DNA of 58,000 nucleotides, taken from contig NC_081406.1 in the NCBI RefSeq assembly GCF_030272615.1, forward strand, positions 219,058,997 through 219,116,996, in the 5' to 3' direction. Under the pieces are notes generated by a model. It was given only the letters and a program-made list of their open reading frames with translations, was not told where the DNA came from and did not search any database. Source of the DNA: Cryptomeria japonica (lineage: Eukaryota; Streptophyta; Pinopsida; Cupressales; Cupressaceae). The position numbers were made by a program, and so were the translations under genes. Of the stretch, positions 54,638-58,000 are shown piece by piece. Numbering within the stretch: the stretch's first letter is position 1; each line of letters starts with the position of its first letter.

Positions 54638-57252
54638 CAATGCCATAATGGATGTGTTAAAATTAAATTCATGGCTTGAAGAGATTGGTTTGAGTTGAAC
54701 TTCTCATCAAACCTTTGGAAAAGCTGATCATGATCACCAACACTATTGACACAATTACATCTTGGCAAGTCCCATTTACTTGGTGCTGCAAGTTTGAGTG
54801 AGCATGATTGAAAAAATGCCAAAAAACTCATAGTGTGAATGATATTTGCTAATGTTGTACTGCAAAGAATCCTTATATACATACAATAGGAAAAGTAAGA
54901 GAAATCATTGGAAAATGCATTAACATTGGGTTCGTATATCAAAAGACACATTATTATTGAGTATCAAAATCTAGTCTCATAAGAAGACAAAGAATGATAG
55001 CCTTTTGAGAACCAGAAGCAATTTTGTAGTTAAAAACACCTGAATACTCCTGATGCACTAATTCCTGGAAAATGATCACTAAAGAGATCCTAGCATGCAC
55101 TAAAACCAAAAATTATAATCCTGAATCCAAACTCAGAGGATTATTTGATACCGTATGAATCATTTCAATAACTAGAAATCACTCCCAATGCATCTCATAT
55201 TATTATGTCAAATTTTTTAGATTACATCATGGCTTCACTACAAAGTTAAAAACTTTACGCCATCCAAAAATCAAGTTTATCCAACAAGAAAAAAGTATAG
55301 CCAAACAAATGTGCAAGTGTGTTTTTTCCATATCAACTAAGCACCATGCATTCTTTAAGGGTAAAAGCAAATTTTGACAGCAATCTAGTTAAGTTTTGTA
55401 CTGAATTCTAATATGATGAAATGATTGGAGAGATTGTACAAAATCTTAACTTTCTGCCAAAAAGAGAAAGCAACTTCATTGCTTCCTCCCAAGTTTTTGC
55501 AACAATACTCTATAGTTGAATTTGTTGATAAAACTAAAATATTTATTTTCAACTTAAAAGGAAATGTAACTTGCTGATTCTTGACCCATGTAGGACATAT
55601 CAAGCCAGAAGCAAAACAACTATTCTAAATAAACACACATATTTAAATTCTTGATCAAACTATAAATTCCCTGCTCTGTTTTGATCAAATACACAGTCTT
55701 CAGGGCAAAAAAATCTTTGCTTTCTAACAAGAAAAATTGATAAATTTATTAAAAAATGTAGACTTGTAAAGTCAGTAGAATTTCCAGGCATGCAAACATT
55801 CCAAACAAGAAGCATAACACCTTTTTAAAACAATCACAAAAATTAAAAATACAAAAATGGTGCAATGCTTTCAGACGATATAAGTAGTCTTAAATAAGAA
55901 CGTCAAACGTTGTGAATCCAATTTTAGCTAAATTCATACTTTTTACACAGAAACCGCACCTAGTTAGAGTTTTTTGGAAAAACTAAAATATTTGTTGTCA
56001 AAAGTAAGACACATAAATCCACGCATTGAATAACTTTTCAACAAGGAAGTGAATTAATTGTCCCAACAAACATAAGTGCTCACATTTGGTCATAATACAA
56101 AACCCTCCAATGGTTTTGACCCATAAAAGTTTAGATAAAAATTCCAATGGTTTGGAATTTTTATCTAAACTTTGGTTTTGAGTCCAATTCACCCTGTTTT
56201 CCGACAAAAAAAATGAAAATTGAAATATTTAATTAGAACTCCACATATAATATTTGTTATCAAGAAACATAATCACACATGGAAAGATCCAAACAATCTT
56301 TCCGAAGAAGCACAAACACTCACGTCTAAGTAAAAATACAAAACTATTGCAGTGTTTCCAGACCAAATAAGCAGCCTCTAGACCAAAACAACACCTTCCA
56401 GACATATTTTAAGTGTAATTTTACCCAAAACCATAGAGTCCTTACCTATTCAAACTTTGTCCGCCAAACAAAAATAATTCATTTTCGGAGAACACAATGT
56501 CTCACATTTATGGATCTCTCAAGCAGGAATCAAAACTAAATGCTTCACACAAGCACAAATATTCAATTTGCTAACAAGGCAACATAATCCTGCAGTGTTT
56601 CAGACCAAAATATTGTATCACTTATATAGCCTAGTTCACTCTACATTATAAAACAAGCCCAGTGTTTGAAAACTTCAATGGCCAATGCCCTTTGAAAATT
56701 AAAAAAATTGTGAAAATCAGAAGGATGTTTCACTTGGGCATCCGAGTTTAATACATAATATGCAGCAGATCTCCAAAAGAGAACCAAATGCTGCCATTAA
56801 AAGGCTTAAGGGCAATTTGTAAAATATTGAATAAAGCCTAATCACTATACTTTCCTCTCAAAACTCGTAAGTAAATCTTTCCAAAAAGAGTTCAAAGAAC
56901 ACTCAGGCTAGCATTATAAACCCTAACCATAAAACCCTATAAAATAAAACCCCAACCCCAAAGGCACTAAGAGCCCTTACCTTAATGAGCTAGGACCATG
57001 TAATTGATGCATTGACAACCAGAGCATATGGATTATTCAATAACAAACTATATAACACATAAATAATCTAATGAAATCCTTTAACACACGAGTTACTATG
57101 CTCAAAACTCACATATACTAGCCATACACTAGTATAACCAGGAAAATCATACATCATACATTATGGTTAAAACAATATGCATATAAAATAAATGTCCACA
57201 TGAAAATCAACCTTGACCAATCTTTATTATAGTGGTACTATAAGAGAGCACA

Positions 57253-57298
57253 TGCACTCTCTCCTGAGCTATACATAATTCAGGAGGGCTTAGTGCAT
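57253..57298 (-). terminator. Strong hairpin downstream of the right-edge gene
   Basis: The arms atgcactctctcctga and tcaggaggg-ctt-agtgcat pair over 16 bp with a 3-base bulge and a 12-base loop. It lies about 105 bp past the stop of the minus-strand ORF, so it would be in its 3' UTR. It could act in RNA processing or be an unrelated inverted repeat. Terminator is only the closest label. Confidence 0.3.
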
Positions 57299-57403
57299 CG
57301 CCGAGCATGAGAGGTCACATTTTACAACTAAAATAGGAAAAACACACAGACACACAGAGACAAACACGAACACATAAATACTTAATATGACTCGAGGAGT
57401 TTT

Positions 57404-58000
57404 TCATCCATTGAGGATAGCCTGAGCTTTCGCCTCGTCTTCTACGGTCCAGGGACGAGCTTTGATATATCCCCTCAGATTTGCTTTGATCTTCAGATTA
57501 AGACGGACAGCGTTTTCAGTTTCTCCATTGAGGATGTCATCGGCTTTTTTCTCTTCTTCCGGAGTCAAGGGATGTTGTTTCATATATTCCTTCCACTTTC
57601 CTCTGATTTCATCTTCTGTCATGTTGTCAACGTCATAGCGGCATTCTTCTTTCAGAACTTGCTTGATCCTTCCAAAAGCTAAGTCCCTCAACTTATCGGT
57701 AACCCCCAATGTTGCATCGGCAATGTGATTTTTCAGATTGTCGTCTGCGCGGCCGATTCTCTTGACAAACTCTGTCACATTGTTCCAAAACTTCTTAAGA
57801 AATTTTGCAATAGCGTCCACAATGTCATGGACCGCATCAACCGCACTTTCCCAAAGACTTTGCACTCCAAGTATGATCCACTTTGCAAGAGCCGTTATGC
57901 CAGAAACCACATTCGTCCATATTTTCTCAGCTTCTTCAGGGATGGTTGACTTAAAGAAATCGGCAAGATCGCTGAAAATATTATTACTTTTATGTGCTTC
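57404..58000 (-). CDS. 3' end of an unidentified protein gene, CpG-rich, open to the window edge
   Basis: 198 codons are open from the right edge to a TGA at 57404; the true start lies outside. Visible parts: FSDLADFF and PEEAEKIW, then a hydrophobic/amphipathic stretch (VSGITALAKWIILGVQSLW … VDAIAKFLKKFW) that may contact membrane. A helical charged part follows (HIADATLGVTDKLRDLAFG). Two related segments, PLTPEEEKKADDILNG and PWTVEDEAKAQAILNG, close the protein. I count about 24 CpGs in 600 bp, far more than nearby sequence, and there are no premature stops, so this looks like an intact gene or a recent arrival, not an old repeat. I do not recognise the family. Confidence 0.65.
   Translation of the reverse strand, partial: EAHKSNNIFSDLADFFKSTIPEEAEKIWTNVVSGITALAKWIILGVQSLWESAVDAVHDIVDAIAKFLKKFWNNVTEFVKRIGRADDNLKNHIADATLGVTDKLRDLAFGRIKQVLKEECRYDVDNMTEDEIRGKWKEYMKQHPLTPEEEKKADDILNGETENAVRLNLKIKANLRGYIKARPWTVEDEAKAQAILNG

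Larger units (their letters stand above)
53033..57250. other. No gene recognised
   Basis: AT-rich sequence with two small tandem duplications (listed separately). Open frames at 53740-53958, 54637-54951 and 55385-55603 carry no domain signal. No acceptor-flanked kinesin exons were seen. Confidence 0.5.

Overview
The window looks like a transposon-dominated stretch of a large, AT-rich seed-plant nuclear genome, and a gymnosperm is my best guess. The evidence is a Tat-type Ty3/gypsy element with a plant mobile domain ORF, primer-binding sites matching plant tRNA-Trp and tRNA-iMet, plant-style TATA boxes, many layers of decayed elements, and almost no host coding sequence. The species call is inference.

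Layout, left to right. Positions 1-4860 are the 5' part of a minus-strand LTR retrotransposon cut by the window edge: a glutamine-rich ORF (1-1146), a non-coding leader with a minisatellite, a tRNA-Trp primer-binding site (3188-3206) and a 1.65-kb LTR (3212-4860). This LTR interrupts an unidentified minus-strand coding fragment (4866-5524). Positions 5525-10640 are old non-coding repeat sequence holding a complete 2.3-kb non-autonomous LTR retrotransposon (7035-9371: two 329-bp LTRs, PBS, polypurine tract, AAAAT target duplication). Positions 10641-17460 are a decayed rolling-circle transposon on the minus strand. It has Rep, PIF1-type helicase and a C-terminal endonuclease/exonuclease/phosphatase (EEP) domain, so it is Helentron-like. 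Positions 17590-25640 hold an unidentified ORF of about 1,140 codons on the minus strand (20855-24278), flanked by related repeats at 17880-18640 and 24600-25640.

Positions 25934-44839 are one complete 18.9-kb Tat-lineage Ty3/gypsy element on the minus strand. It has LTRs of 1,464 and 1,495 bp, a perfect 5-bp GAACC target duplication, a tRNA-Trp PBS, a polypurine tract, gag, an aspartic protease with a G-patch, reverse transcriptase, two RNase H domains and integrase. Its long 3' region carries an extra ORF in antisense that encodes a plant mobile domain. Reverse transcriptase and integrase have lost catalytic residues.

To the right lies a frameshifted hAT-superfamily transposase (45406-47896) with subterminal repeats, then AT-rich sequence with little recognisable content apart from one orphan kinesin-4 motor exon (52886-53032). 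The right edge (57404-58000, minus) holds the 3' end of an open, CpG-rich coding sequence unlike its surroundings that I do not recognise.

A unifying feature is the mode of decay. The premature stops I inspected are almost all TAA, TAG or TGA where CAA, CAG or CGA would restore the frame, and the gypsy PBS differs from the tRNA only at its two CpG sites. Both fit long-term cytosine methylation and deamination. No element here appears capable of autonomous movement.
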